64,000 bases of DNA from Sulfuritalea sp. (GCF_017302275.1 NZ_JAFLDR010000005.1:62001-126000); one strand, 5' to 3'. Shown: positions 40,655 to 52,050, counted from the first letter of the stretch. A program made the numbers and translations. Notes: a model not told the origin generated them from the letters alone.

Positions 40655-42226
40655 ATGAATCTCAAGGAATGGATCTTTACCACCGACCACAAGCGGGTCG
40701 GCATCCTCTATCTGATCGGGTCGCTGGCGGCCTTCGCCGTCGCCGGCATCATGGCCCTGCTGATGCGTGCGGAGCTGTCCACCATCGGCCCGACCATCAC
40801 CGCCAATCCGACCAACTACAACGTCTGGCTGTATACCCACGGCGCGGTGATGATCCTCGGCTTCCAGATCCCGGCGCTGACCGGCTTCTTCGCCAACTTC
40901 TGCATCCCGCTGATGATCGGCGCCAAGGACGTCGCATTTCCTCGCGTCAACGCCCTGTCGGTCTGGCTGTTCTATGTCGGCGTGATCTTGGCGCTGCTGA
41001 CCTTCTTCATTCCCGACCCCCCCGACATCATGTGGACCGGCTATCCGCCTTATTCAACGATAACCACCGGCAACACGGCGATGTATTCCTTCACCGTGCT
41101 GATCCTCGGCTTCGCCTCGATCATCGGCGGCGTCAACTTCCTCACCACCGTGGCCTACATGCGCGCCCCGGGGATCACCCTCAACAAGCTCAATATCTTC
41201 GTCTGGTGCACCTTGGGCGCCTTCGTACTCCAGCTCATCTTCGTACCGGTGCTGGGCACGGCGGTGTCGCTGATCAGCATGGACAAATACCTGGGCACCA
41301 ACTTCTTCGATCCGGCCAAGGGCGGCGACGTGCTTACCTACCAGAACCTGTTCTGGTTCTATTCCCACCCGGCCGTCTATGTGATCTTCCTGCCCTTCAT
41401 CGGCGTGGTCTTCGAGGTGCTGTCGTCCCACGCCAGGAGCGCCGTGTTCAACTACAAGATGGTGGTCTATGGCGGCATCGGCGGCATCGTCCTGCTGGCC
41501 GGCGAGGTATGGGTCCACCACCTTTACGTGTCCGGCATGGCCGACTGGCTGCGCATCGGCCAGATGGTGACGACGCTGATGATCTCGATCCCGGTCGGCC
41601 TGATGATGATCAGCCTGGTGGGAACCTTGTACAAGAGTTCCATCGCCTTTACCACGCCGATGTTGTATGCGCTCGGGGTCGTCTTCCTGTTCCTGATCGG
41701 CGGTTTGACCGGAATTCCGCTCGCCGTGCCTTCGCTGACCCTGGCCGTGTCCGACACCTATTACGTGGTCGGCCACTTCCACTACGTCATGGCGGTCGCC
41801 GGCACCTTCTCCATCTTCGCCGGGATCTACCACTGGTTCCCCAAGTTCTCTGGCCGCATGTACAACGAGTTCTGGGGCAAGGTCGGTTTCTGGCTGACCT
41901 TCATCGGCAGCAACGTGGTGTTCTGGACCATGATGGACATCGGCGTCGATGGCATGCCGCGCCGGTACTACGACTATGCACACTTCCCGCAGTTCGAGTC
42001 GGCACATCAGCTGATGACGGCGGGCGCCGTGGTGCTTGGCCTCGGTTTCGCGATTGCCGTGCTGAACTGGATCATCGGCGCCATGAAGGGCCCGCCGGCC
42101 GGCGACAATCCCTGGGGTTCGCCGTCGCTGGAGTGGACCACCGTCTCGCCGCCGCCGCATGGCAATTGGCCGACGCCGCCGTCGGTGGCGGAGGATTGGC
42201 ATCCCTACGCCTACAAGAAGGGCTGA
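40655..42226 (+). CDS. ctaD: Cytochrome c oxidase subunit I, A2-type heme-copper oxidase by motif
   Basis: A 523-residue protein with about twelve membrane segments. Haem and CuB His ligands are in YTHGAVMI, YSHPAVYVIF, EVWVHHLYVSG and VVGHFHYVM. In place of the A1-type GHPEVY it has YSHPAVY, lacking the D-channel Glu and with the Tyr-Ser pair seen in A2-type enzymes; the cross-linked Tyr of helix VI is kept (AVY). It pumps protons while reducing O2 with electrons from cytochrome c. Spaced 14 nt from ctaC. Confidence 0.95.
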   Translation: MNLKEWIFTTDHKRVGILYLIGSLAAFAVAGIMALLMRAELSTIGPTITANPTNYNVWLYTHGAVMILGFQIPALTGFFANFCIPLMIGAKDVAFPRVNALSVWLFYVGVILALLTFFIPDPPDIMWTGYPPYSTITTGNTAMYSFTVLILGFASIIGGVNFLTTVAYMRAPGITLNKLNIFVWCTLGAFVLQLIFVPVLGTAVSLISMDKYLGTNFFDPAKGGDVLTYQNLFWFYSHPAVYVIFLPFIGVVFEVLSSHARSAVFNYKMVVYGGIGGIVLLAGEVWVHHLYVSGMADWLRIGQMVTTLMISIPVGLMMISLVGTLYKSSIAFTTPMLYALGVVFLFLIGGLTGIPLAVPSLTLAVSDTYYVVGHFHYVMAVAGTFSIFAGIYHWFPKFSGRMYNEFWGKVGFWLTFIGSNVVFWTMMDIGVDGMPRRYYDYAHFPQFESAHQLMTAGAVVLGLGFAIAVLNWIIGAMKGPPAGDNPWGSPSLEWTTVSPPPHGNWPTPPSVAEDWHPYAYKKG

Positions 42227-42240
42227 CAAACGCAAGGCAA

Positions 42241-42267
42241 CAAGGCGTTCCGGGGCGGGACGCCTTG
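42241..42267 (+). terminator. Hairpin between ctaD and the second SCO gene
   Basis: CAAGGCG and CGCCTTG form a 7-bp stem around a 13-nt GC-rich loop, 15 nt after ctaD stops. There is no T-run, so it is more likely an intra-operon attenuator or mRNA-stability element than a strong terminator. Confidence 0.4.
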
Positions 42268-42282
42268 CATTCCGGCAGGTCG

Positions 42283-42933
42283 ATGAAGAGCGAAGCGGGA
42301 ATCTGGTTGCTGGTCGCCGGCGCGGTGCTGACACTGGGCGGCGCCTATCTCGCCTGGAGCAGTTTTGCCGCCGGCCCGCTGCCGGCCGGGGAGGTGCCGA
42401 CGGCAAGCGTTTTTCGGGAGCGCCAGCCTTTGCCTGCCTTTGAGCTGCGGGGGCCGCAAGGCGTGCTTACCGATGTCGACCTGCGCGGCGGCTGGACCTT
42501 TCTTTTTTTTGGCTATACGCAGTGTCCTGACGTCTGTCCAGCGGCCCTGGCTCTGATGAAGGAGGTCGGGGTGGCCCTGAAGGTCGACAAGGCCGTGCCG
42601 CCGGCGCCGACTTTCAGGGTGGTATTCGTTTCGGTCGATCCACGTCGCGATAGCGCGGAATTGCTGGGCCAGTACCTGGGGGCCTTCGATCCGGCGTTCA
42701 TCGGTGTCAGCGGTGACGATGCCGCGCTCGCGCCGCTGGTCGCGGCACTGGGCATTTACTACCGACGTAATGATGCGACGGATGGCAAGAACTATACCGT
42801 CGACCATTCCGCCGCGATCCATCTGATTGATCCACAAGGGCGACTGGCCGCTGTTTTCTCGCCGCCGCAGGATGCCGCGAAAATTGTCGCGGACTTTCGC
42901 CGTATTGTGGCCAGCGGAAGCCCGCGAGGATAG
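42283..42933 (+). CDS. SCO1/SenC-family copper chaperone
   Basis: About 216 residues from ATG 42283. An N-terminal membrane anchor (GIWLLVAGAVLTLGGAYLAW) precedes a thioredoxin-fold domain with FFGYTQCPDVCPAALALM (CxxxC copper ligands), VVFVSVDPRRD and NYTVDHSAAIHL with the third ligand His. It is the second SCO protein of the operon and the more canonical one. A PPAPTF segment before VVFVSVDP is encoded by a short dispersed repeat. Followed by the farnesyltransferase gene. Confidence 0.9.
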   Translation: MKSEAGIWLLVAGAVLTLGGAYLAWSSFAAGPLPAGEVPTASVFRERQPLPAFELRGPQGVLTDVDLRGGWTFLFFGYTQCPDVCPAALALMKEVGVALKVDKAVPPAPTFRVVFVSVDPRRDSAELLGQYLGAFDPAFIGVSGDDAALAPLVAALGIYYRRNDATDGKNYTVDHSAAIHLIDPQGRLAAVFSPPQDAAKIVADFRRIVASGSPRG

Positions 42934-42987
42934 GTCGCGTGCTAGACTTTTAAAATTGGTCCGGCTTCAATAATTTTTCGTTAAAGA

Positions 42988-43884
42988 GTGAAAGTACTCG
43001 CCCTCGCACTTCAATCCAGCCCTCATCGCCTGCGTCAATATTTCCTATTGACCAAGCCGCGCGTGGTATCGCTGATCGTGTTCTGTGCAGTTATCGGCAT
43101 GTTCCTCGCGGTTCCCGGCATGGTGCCTTGGCGCATCCTGCTTGCCGGTACGATCGGGATTGCGCTGGTGGCTGGCGCCGCCGCTGCGGCGAACTGCCTG
43201 ATCGAACAGAAGATCGATGCGCTGATGGCGCGCACGCGCGGGCGGCCATTGCCGCTCGGCGAAGTCAATTCCCTGGAAACCGTCATGTTTTCCGGTGCCC
43301 TCGGCGGTGCCGGGCTGTTCCTGCTCTACACCCTGGTGAATCCCTTCACCATGTGGCTGACGTTCGCCACCTTCGTCGGCTATGCGGTGATCTACACCGT
43401 GTTCCTCAAGCCGAATACCTCGCAGAACATCGTCATCGGCGGCGCGTCAGGCGCCATGCCGCCCGTGCTCGGCTGGGCGGCCGTGACCGGCGACGCACCG
43501 GGCGAGGCATGGCTGCTGTTCCTGATTATTTTCGTGTGGACGCCGCCGCATTTCTGGGCTCTCGCGCTGTACCGCACCAAGGAGTATGCCGCCGCCGGCA
43601 TTCCCATGCTGCCGGTCACGCATGGCGCCGAATACACCCGTCGGCACGTCTTTCTCTACACCGTCGGCCTGACGCTGGTGACCCTGGTGCCCTACGTCAT
43701 AGGCATGTCCGGCGGTTTCTACCTGACCTGTGCCGTGCTGCTCGACGCCGTGTTTCTGGGCTACGCATGGCTGATCTGGCGCGACTATTCGGACGTCGTG
43801 GCGCGCCTGACGTTCCGCTGGTCGATCATCTACCTGGCGCTGCTTTTCCTGGCGCTGTTGATCGATCATTACCTGATCGCCTGA
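42988..43884 (+). CDS. ctaB: Protoheme IX farnesyltransferase (haem O synthase)
   Basis: A 298-residue UbiA-family membrane protein from GTG 42988. [20 protein letters not shown] opens it; [20 protein letters not shown] carries the NxxxDxxxD-type prenyl-diphosphate site, and [20 protein letters not shown] the second motif. It makes haem O from haem B, needed for the a-type oxidase encoded upstream. It ends just before the convergent rpoH terminator. Confidence 0.94.
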   Translation: MKVLALALQSSPHRLRQYFLLTKPRVVSLIVFCAVIGMFLAVPGMVPWRILLAGTIGIALVAGAAAAANCLIEQKIDALMARTRGRPLPLGEVNSLETVMFSGALGGAGLFLLYTLVNPFTMWLTFATFVGYAVIYTVFLKPNTSQNIVIGGASGAMPPVLGWAAVTGDAPGEAWLLFLIIFVWTPPHFWALALYRTKEYAAAGIPMLPVTHGAEYTRRHVFLYTVGLTLVTLVPYVIGMSGGFYLTCAVLLDAVFLGYAWLIWRDYSDVVARLTFRWSIIYLALLFLALLIDHYLIA

Positions 43885-43917
43885 TCGCGGGCGCATCCAG
43901 GTCCGCAAAGCGAAAAA

Positions 43918-43942
43918 GGCAACCCCGCCGACCGGGGTTGCC
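43918..43942 (-). terminator. Rho-independent terminator of rpoH (and possibly ctaB)
   Basis: GGCAACCCC and GGGGTTGCC form a 9-bp perfect stem. Read on the minus strand after rpoH it is followed by TTTTT, a good intrinsic terminator; read on + it is followed only by CCTTCGTTC, so termination of ctaB is weaker. Confidence 0.85.
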
Positions 43943-43963
43943 CTTCGTTCTTGCCTTAGTCGA

Positions 43964-44860
<897 letters not shown>

Positions 44861-44881
44861 TTTGCAACCTCCTTGGACACA

Positions 44882-44911
44882 ATATTAGCACTCAAAACCT
44901 TAGAGTGCCAA
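44882..44911 (-). promoter_or_regulatory. rpoH promoter overlapped by a CIRCE (HrcA) operator
   Basis: On the + strand 44885-44911 reads TTAGCACTC-N9-GAGTGCCAA, one base from the CIRCE consensus TTAGCACTC-N9-GAGTGCTAA. On the minus strand the same bases hold a sigma70-like promoter: TTGGCA (44906-44911), 18 nt, TAATAT (44882-44887), about 20 nt before the rpoH ATG. HrcA bound here would cover both promoter elements. The promoter is inferred; the operator match is direct. Confidence 0.75.
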
Positions 44912-44926
44912 AATTGGCGGAAGTTC

Positions 44927-44943
44927 CCGACAAATTTTGTCGG
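44927..44943. repeat. 17-bp perfect palindrome upstream of rpoH
   Basis: CCGACAAA-T-TTTGTCGG, an 8-bp perfect inverted repeat about the central T, between the small gene at 44957 and the CIRCE site. No T-run follows on either strand, so it is not an obvious terminator; it could be an operator. Confidence 0.6.
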
Positions 44944-44956
44944 ACATACCGAAGTT

Positions 44957-45346
44957 TCAGACTTTGGGCGGAGCGCCGGGGGGGCGCTTGGTTTTCTTGA
45001 AGAAGCGTTTGGACGGCTTGGAACCGGGGACTGCGTCCGGTCGCCTTTGCTGGTCCGGGCGTCGCCCCTGAGCTTGTCCGGCGCCCTGTCCGGGTCCCTG
45101 ACGCCTCCCGGATTGTTCGGTTTGCGAACCCGACTGTATGCGATTGCCGGGTGCCAGACAGATTTCAAGTTCGATAATCTCGTCCCAGATGGCGTCGGTG
45201 CGCTGATGATCGGGTATGGCCAGCAATTCGCGCAGGCGACGCCGAGGATCAGGGGCCGGCGGCTCCTGACGTACGGGCTCGGCGGCTTGTTGCGCGCCAG
45301 GCGCGGCGTCACTGGCCGGCTGCTCGGAGGGAAGCTCTTCGTTCAT
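44957..45346 (-). CDS. Small proline/arginine-rich hypothetical protein
   Basis: A 129-residue protein of unknown function between ftsX and rpoH. The N-terminal ~35 residues are Pro/Glu/Ala-rich; a short ordered part RRRLRELLAIPDHQRTDAIW follows, with IWDEIIELEICLAPGNR; the C-terminal half is Gln/Gly/Arg-rich and ends KPSKRFFKKTKRPPGAP, strongly basic. This looks largely disordered and nucleic-acid- or ribosome-binding at most. Gene position is conserved-looking but I do not recognise the family. Confidence 0.65.
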   Translation of the reverse strand: MNEELPSEQPASDAAPGAQQAAEPVRQEPPAPDPRRRLRELLAIPDHQRTDAIWDEIIELEICLAPGNRIQSGSQTEQSGRRQGPGQGAGQAQGRRPDQQRRPDAVPGSKPSKRFFKKTKRPPGAPPKV

Positions 45347-45475
45347 TATCCTATTATCGCCCGAATATGGAATTCCGTTTCAGTGTTGTCCTTCACGTCG
45401 GTTCGGGGCGGGTTTTTTTGCCACGGCCGGGACGGATAGTCAATGCTGCCGCGCTGGGTCGCCGAGCCGCGGCCG

Positions 45476-46375
45476 TCAGCACGAATCCAGATGCCGTCCC
45501 AACGAGATGTTCGCACCCAGCCAGCCAAGCCCGCCGGCGACTGCCAGCAGCAGTGCCGAATCCATCGCGCTGAGGGGCTGCAGGCTCAGGGTCAGCTCAT
45601 ACAATTTCGCCAGGTCCGCGATCGGGGCTCGCAACCAGAGAGTCGCGGCCGTCGTGACGATCCAGGCAACCACCCCTCCGCCCAACCCAAGCAGTACGCC
45701 ATGGTAAATGAACGGGCGCCGGACGAAGCTTTCCGTTGCGCCCAGAAGGTCGCTGACCTCGATCTCGGCACGGTGGACCAGCAACTGCATGCGAACGATG
45801 CTGAAGCAAATCGCGATGAGGCCGGCACCCAGAAGGGCTCCCAGCAGCAATACGGCGTTGCGCCCCAGCCCGATCAGCGCTTCGAGCCGGCGTACCCAGG
45901 CCGAGTCGAGCTGCACGTGCGCCACGCCGTCCCAGCGGCGGTACTCGGCGGCGAGGCGTTCCATGGATTCCGGACGCTCGTCCGTGACGCTGACCACGAA
46001 GGCATCGGGAAAGGGGTTGCCCGGGAGTACCTCGATCGCTTCGCGCAGGCCGGGATTGGCCTTCATGCGGGCAAGCGTCTCTTCGCGCGGGACGAAGCGC
46101 GCCTGCTTGACGCCTGCGGCCCCGCCCAGGCGCGATCCGACTTCCGTCGCGGTCGCACGGTCGGCATTGACCGACATGAAAACGGAAATCTGTGGCGCGG
46201 CCGAGACCCTGTCCGTCAGTTGTCGCGCGTTTGCCAACAGCATCTGGCCGCCTGCGGGAAGAGCCAGCGCGACCCCGATCGCAAGGACGAAGAGCAGGCT
46301 GTTGAGGGGCACGGCCAGCAAGCGGCGCCACGCCAGCACGGCGGCATCCCGGTGATGGAGCAGCCAGACCTTCAT
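45476..46375 (-). CDS. ftsX: Cell division protein FtsX
   Basis: A 299-residue inner-membrane protein with four membrane segments (first FVLAIGVALALPAGGQ; last LLLAVAGGLGWLGANISLG) and a periplasmic loop. VFMSVNADRATATEVGSRLG is the FtsX extracellular-domain start and LLGATESFVRRPFIYHGVLLG is conserved near the C-terminus. With FtsE it forms an ABC-type complex controlling septal peptidoglycan amidases. Overlaps ftsE by 4 nt. Confidence 0.95.
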   Translation of the reverse strand: MKVWLLHHRDAAVLAWRRLLAVPLNSLLFVLAIGVALALPAGGQMLLANARQLTDRVSAAPQISVFMSVNADRATATEVGSRLGGAAGVKQARFVPREETLARMKANPGLREAIEVLPGNPFPDAFVVSVTDERPESMERLAAEYRRWDGVAHVQLDSAWVRRLEALIGLGRNAVLLLGALLGAGLIAICFSIVRMQLLVHRAEIEVSDLLGATESFVRRPFIYHGVLLGLGGGVVAWIVTTAATLWLRAPIADLAKLYELTLSLQPLSAMDSALLLAVAGGLGWLGANISLGRHLDSC

Positions 46376-47019
46376 GTCCGCAGTCGACCGTGGTCAAGGT
46401 GCAGGCGCCGCGCCGCGGGAAACAGTTCGTGCGCATAGGTGGCGATCAGCATCGTGACGCCGACCTGGTGGAAGTCATGGAAAATCCGCGCCACGTCGTT
46501 TGCGGTTTCCGCATCAAGGTGCGCGGTCGGTTCATCCGCCAGTAGCAGGCCGGGCCGGCCCACGACGGCGCGGGCAATCGCCAGCCGTTGCTGCTCGCCG
46601 CCGGACAGCATGACCGGCAGGGCCTTTTCGCGCTTGCCGAGTCCGACCTTGTCGAGCGCGGCGCGCACCCGCTGGGCCGCTTCGCGTGGCGGGAAACCGG
46701 CGATCGACAGCGGGAGCATGACGTTCTGAAAGGCGTTGCGATCGAACAGCAGTTTCTGGTCCTGGAAGACCATCCCGATCCGGCGGCGCAGGAAGGGCAG
46801 CGCCGCCCGCGATAGTCCACTCAGGTTCTGGCCACCCACCAGTACCGCCCCGGACGTAGCCTGCTCGATGGCAGCTACCAGCTTCAGCAGCGTCGATTTA
46901 CCGGCGCCGGAATGACCGCCGACCAATACCATTTCGCGCTCCGCGACTTCGAAGCTGACCTCGGACAGCGCATCGACTCCGGGCGGGTAGCGCTTCGCCA
47001 CGCGATCGAAACGGATCAC
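46372..47019 (-). CDS. ftsE: Cell division ATP-binding protein FtsE
   Basis: About 215 residues from GTG 47019, 2 nt after ftsY. Walker A VGGHSGAGKSTLL, ABC signature MLSGGEQQRLAIARAVVG and Walker B GLLLADEPTAHLD are complete, with FQDQKLLFDRNAFQNVMLPL the FtsE Q-loop region. It hydrolyses ATP for the FtsEX complex at the division site. A longer reading from 47121 would run inside ftsY and is unlikely. Confidence 0.95.
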   Translation of the reverse strand: MIRFDRVAKRYPPGVDALSEVSFEVAEREMVLVGGHSGAGKSTLLKLVAAIEQATSGAVLVGGQNLSGLSRAALPFLRRRIGMVFQDQKLLFDRNAFQNVMLPLSIAGFPPREAAQRVRAALDKVGLGKREKALPVMLSGGEQQRLAIARAVVGRPGLLLADEPTAHLDAETANDVARIFHDFHQVGVTMLIATYAHELFPAARRLHLDHGRLRT

Positions 47020-47021
47020 CG

Positions 47022-47996
47022 TCAGGATCCCAGCAGCGCTTCGACGAACTCTCCGGCGCGAAACGCCTGCAGATCGTCGATTCCCTCGCCGACGCCGATG
47101 AAACGCACCGGCTTCGGGCATTGGCGCGCAATCGCCGCCAGCACGCCGCCCTTGGCGGTGCCATCGAGTTTGGTGATGACCAGCCCGCTGACGCCGATCG
47201 CCTTGTCGAAGGCCTTGACTTGCTGCACCGCGTTCTGGCCGATGTTTGCATCCAGTACCAGCAATACCTCATGCGGCGCGGAGGCGTCGGCCTTGTTGAT
47301 CACGCGTCGGACCTTGGCGATTTCTTCCATCAGGTGCAGTTGCGTCGGCAGTCGGCCGGCGGTATCGGCGAGCACGACATCGAGCTTGCGCGCCCGGGCC
47401 GCCGTGATCGCGTCGAACACCACGGCCGCCGGATCGCCGCCGTCCTGTGCGATCACGGTGACGCCGTTGCGGTCGCCCCAGGTCACCAGCTGTTCGCGTG
47501 CGGCGGCGCGGAAGGTGTCGCCGGCCGCGAGCAGCACGCTCTTGCCTTGCGCCTGGAAATACTTGGCCAGTTTGCCGATCGAGGTGGTCTTGCCGGCGCC
47601 GTTGACGCCGGCAATCATGATCACGAAGGGCTGGTGGCCGTCGGCCTGCAGCGCTTGTTCCAGCGGCGCGAGCAGGGTTTGCAGCGCCTCTGCCAGTGCC
47701 TTGCGCAACTGGGCGGGAGTCTCCAGCCTGTCGCGCTTGACGGTCGCCTTAAGTTCGGCAAGCAGCCATTGGGTCGCATCGATGCCGCAATCGGCCATCA
47801 GCAGCGTCGATTCCAGCTCTTCCAGCAGTTCGTCATCGATTCTGGCGCGGCTGAAGAGTTCGCCGAGCGGCGTATTGAGCGTGGCACGGGTACGCGATAG
47901 GCCCGCCTTGAGTCGTTCGCTCCATGACGGGCGCGGCGTGGCCGGGGCGGTAGCCTGAGCGGTGGGGTCGTCCTTCGATTTCAGGAAACCAAACAT
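47022..47996 (-). CDS. ftsY: Signal recognition particle receptor FtsY
   Basis: A 324-residue SRP-type GTPase. The short acidic/basic N-terminal A region is followed by the N domain and the G domain: [18 protein letters not shown] (P-loop), [17 protein letters not shown] and [17 protein letters not shown]. It receives SRP-ribosome complexes at the membrane. First gene of the ftsY-ftsE-ftsX set; divergent from the M16 peptidase genes. Confidence 0.96.
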   Translation of the reverse strand: MFGFLKSKDDPTAQATAPATPRPSWSERLKAGLSRTRATLNTPLGELFSRARIDDELLEELESTLLMADCGIDATQWLLAELKATVKRDRLETPAQLRKALAEALQTLLAPLEQALQADGHQPFVIMIAGVNGAGKTTSIGKLAKYFQAQGKSVLLAAGDTFRAAAREQLVTWGDRNGVTVIAQDGGDPAAVVFDAITAARARKLDVVLADTAGRLPTQLHLMEEIAKVRRVINKADASAPHEVLLVLDANIGQNAVQQVKAFDKAIGVSGLVITKLDGTAKGGVLAAIARQCPKPVRFIGVGEGIDDLQAFRAGEFVEALLGS

Positions 47997-48097
47997 GCGG
48001 AATGCGGTCCGAGGCGGGAGCCGCTAAGATGCGGGACCCGGAGATTTTAACAGATGCCTTTTTTCAGCCCACGCGGCACACGCCGCCGCCATCCGAC

Positions 48098-49462
48098 ATG
48101 AAACCACTGTTTTTTGCCTGCGCTGCGCTGGCTGTTGCCGTGGCGCCAGCGCCGACTTTCGCCAATCCGTTCGAAACGAAACTCGCCAACGGCCTGCGTG
48201 TCATCGTCAAGGAAGATCCGCGCGCGCCGACTGCCGTGCACATGGTCTGGTACCGCGCCGGCAGCATGGACGAAAAGGATGGCACCTCGGGCGTCGCCCA
48301 CGTGCTGGAGCACCTGATGTTCAAGGGCACCAAGACGCTCAAGTCCGGCGAATTCAACAAGCGCGTGGCAGAGGCCGGCGGCCGCGACAACGCCTTCACC
48401 AGCCGCGACTACACCGCCTATTTCCAGATCGTACCCAAGGGCGCCCTGCCGGAAATGATGAAGCTCGAAGCCGATCGCATGGCCAACCTGACGCTGGATG
48501 CGAAGGAGTTCGCCGCTGAGATCAAGGTGGTCATGGAGGAGCGTCGGCTGCGCACCGACGACAATCCCCAGGCACTTGTCTATGAAGCCCTGAACGCCGC
48601 GCTGTTCCAGGCCCATCCGTATCGGCGTCCGATCATCGGTTGGATGGACGATCTGGAGAACATGACCTGGCAGGACGCGCGCGACTGGTACCGGAAATGG
48701 TATGCGCCGAACAATGCCTATGTCGTGATCGTGGGTGATGTCGATCATCGCGAGGTGTTCCGCCTGGCGCAGAAGTACTACGGCTCGCACAAGGCGCAGG
48801 CTCTGCCCGAGCGCAAGCCGCAGAACGAGCCGGCGCAGGCTGGCCAGCGCCGCCTGAGCGTCAAGGCGCCGGCCAAGCTGCCCTATCTGGCGATGGCGTG
48901 GAAGATGCCGAAACTGCGCGACGTGCGCCAGGATCGCGATCCCTATGCGCTGGAAATGCTGGCGGCGGTGCTCGACGGTCACGACGCTTCGCGCTTCTCG
49001 AAGAACCTGGTGCGCGGCAGTCGCATCGCCCAGTCCGCCGGCGCCGGCTACGATGGCACGCTGCGCGGCGAAGCGACTTTCATCCTTGATGGACAGCCGG
49101 CGGAAGGCAAGACCATCGCCGAACTGGAGGCGGCGCTGCGCGCCGAACTCAAGCGCATCCAGGACGAGGGCGTGTCGGCCGAGGAACTGGAACGGGTCAA
49201 GACCCAGGCCATCGCTTCGCAGATCTACAAGCGCGATTCGCTGATGGCACAGGCCATGGAAATCGGCGGCATGGAGGCGGCGGGCGTGTCCTGGCGCGAC
49301 ATCGATGTCCTGCTCGACCGGCTCAAGGCCGTCAGCGCCGACGACGTGCAGGCCGTGGCGAAAAAATACTTCCCTGACGATGCCCTGACCGTCGCCGTCC
49401 TCGATCCGCAACCGCTCGACCAGAGCAAACCGAAGAAGCCCGTCGCGGCCGCGAGGCACTGA
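48098..49462 (+). CDS. M16-family zinc metallopeptidase (pitrilysin/insulinase), catalytic subunit
   Basis: About 454 residues from ATG 48098, with a signal peptide (MKPLFFACAALAVAVAPAPT). The inverted zinc motif HxxEH is in VAHVLEHLMFKGT, with the distal Glu in FAAEIKVVMEERRLRT. The R/Y substrate-binding pair near the C-terminal half is not certain. A second, inactive M16 gene follows with TGATG overlap, the standard catalytic/noncatalytic pair of periplasmic M16 enzymes. The APTF part of the signal-peptide end is encoded by a short dispersed repeat. Confidence 0.93.
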   Translation: MKPLFFACAALAVAVAPAPTFANPFETKLANGLRVIVKEDPRAPTAVHMVWYRAGSMDEKDGTSGVAHVLEHLMFKGTKTLKSGEFNKRVAEAGGRDNAFTSRDYTAYFQIVPKGALPEMMKLEADRMANLTLDAKEFAAEIKVVMEERRLRTDDNPQALVYEALNAALFQAHPYRRPIIGWMDDLENMTWQDARDWYRKWYAPNNAYVVIVGDVDHREVFRLAQKYYGSHKAQALPERKPQNEPAQAGQRRLSVKAPAKLPYLAMAWKMPKLRDVRQDRDPYALEMLAAVLDGHDASRFSKNLVRGSRIAQSAGAGYDGTLRGEATFILDGQPAEGKTIAELEAALRAELKRIQDEGVSAEELERVKTQAIASQIYKRDSLMAQAMEIGGMEAAGVSWRDIDVLLDRLKAVSADDVQAVAKKYFPDDALTVAVLDPQPLDQSKPKKPVAAARH

Positions 49463-50760
49463 TGAAGCAAAGCAAATTCCTGATCGCGATTCTCCTGGCC
49501 TGCCTGGCATCGAGCCTGGCCCTCGCCGGCGTCAAGATTGAACACTGGGTCGCTCCGTCGGGAGCTCGGGTGTTTTTCGTCGAAACCCGCGTGCTGCCCA
49601 TCCTCGATGTGCAGATCGACTTTGCCGCCGGCGGCGCCTTCGTTGCGCCCGCCAAGGCCGGCCTGGCCGGCCTGACGCGAGGCCTGCTGGAAGCGGGTGC
49701 GGGCGAGCTCGACGAGGAAAAGATCGCCGGGCGCCTGGTCGACATCGCTGCTCGCATCGGCGGCGGTGCCGACAGCGACCGCGCCAGCGTCAGCCTGCGC
49801 ACGCTTTCGGCCAGCAAGCAGCGCGAAGCCGCGCTTGACCTGATGCGCACCGTGTTGTCAGCGCCGACTTTTCCGCAATCGGTGCTGGAACGTGAAAAGG
49901 CCCGCAGCATCGCCAGCATTCGCGAGGCCGAAACCCGCCCCGACGCCATCGCCGGCAAGCGCTTCGCCGCCGCGATCTATCCCGACCATCCCTATGGCAT
50001 CAGCCCCACGGTGGAGTCGGTCAGCGCGATCACGCGCGAGGACCTGATCGCGTTTCACCGCCAGCACTACGGCGCGAAGGGCGCCATCGTGTCCATCATC
50101 GGTGACGTCTCGCGCGCCGAGGCGGAGGCGATCGCCCAGCGCCTGACCGAAGCGCTGCCGCCGGGCGGCGGCGCGCTCGTGCCGCCGCCGGTGAAGAAGC
50201 CGCAACGCGCGACGATCAAGGTGGACCACCCCGCCGCGCAAAGCCATGTCCATGTCGGCCTGCCCGCCATCAGTCGCGGCGATCCGGATTATTTTCCTCT
50301 GCTCGTCGGCAACTACACGCTCGGTGGCGGCGGCTTCGTCTCGCGCCTGATGAAGGAAGTCCGCGAAAAGCGTGGCTATGCCTACAGCGTGCATTCCTAC
50401 TTTTCGCCGCGCAAGCTGGAAGGCCCGTTCGAAATTGGCCTGCAGACCCGGCGCGACCAGGTGACTGACGCGCTCAAAGTGGTCGACTCGGTCCTCGGCG
50501 ACTACATCGCCAAGGGGCCGACGCAGCGCGAACTTGCTGCCGCGAAGAAGAACATGGTCGATGGCCTGGCACTGCGCATGGACAGCAATGCCAAGCTGCT
50601 CGGTTACCTGTCGGCGATCGGCTTCTACGGTTTGCCGTTGAGCTACCTCGACGATTTCCCGGCCAAGGTCAATGCGGTCACCGTCGAGCAGGTCAAGGCC
50701 GCCTTTTCACGCCACGTCAAGGCGGAAAACCTTGTCACTGTGGTGGTTGCGGCGGACTGA
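49462..50760 (+). CDS. M16-family peptidase homologue, noncatalytic partner
   Basis: A 432-residue M16 protein with signal peptide (KFLIAILLACLASSLALAG). The first domain has no HxxEH: where the active partner has it, this reads LTRGLLEAGAGELDEEKI. The C-terminal region includes LVGNYTLGGGGFVSRLMKEV and REKRGYAYSVHSYFSPRK, which carries the conserved R/Y residues used to bind substrate. The two genes probably form a heterodimer. Starts on the last base of the upstream stop codon. Confidence 0.92.
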   Translation: MKQSKFLIAILLACLASSLALAGVKIEHWVAPSGARVFFVETRVLPILDVQIDFAAGGAFVAPAKAGLAGLTRGLLEAGAGELDEEKIAGRLVDIAARIGGGADSDRASVSLRTLSASKQREAALDLMRTVLSAPTFPQSVLEREKARSIASIREAETRPDAIAGKRFAAAIYPDHPYGISPTVESVSAITREDLIAFHRQHYGAKGAIVSIIGDVSRAEAEAIAQRLTEALPPGGGALVPPPVKKPQRATIKVDHPAAQSHVHVGLPAISRGDPDYFPLLVGNYTLGGGGFVSRLMKEVREKRGYAYSVHSYFSPRKLEGPFEIGLQTRRDQVTDALKVVDSVLGDYIAKGPTQRELAAAKKNMVDGLALRMDSNAKLLGYLSAIGFYGLPLSYLDDFPAKVNAVTVEQVKAAFSRHVKAENLVTVVVAAD

Positions 50761-50775
50761 GCCCGGCGTTTCGCC

Positions 50776-52050
<1,275 letters not shown>

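Noticed and set aside
42501-42511. T8 run in the second SCO gene as a phase-variation tract
   Set aside because: It encodes the conserved FLFFGY of the SCO fold, and the gene is an assembly factor, not a surface antigen.
40561-42933. A single 790-codon + frame appearing to fuse a novel protein with SCO1
   Set aside because: Only the part from ATG 42283 has SCO motifs; the rest is the out-of-frame reading of ctaD.
48098-50760. Recent tandem duplication of M16 peptidases
   Set aside because: The two proteins are diverged catalytic and noncatalytic partners, a standard pair.
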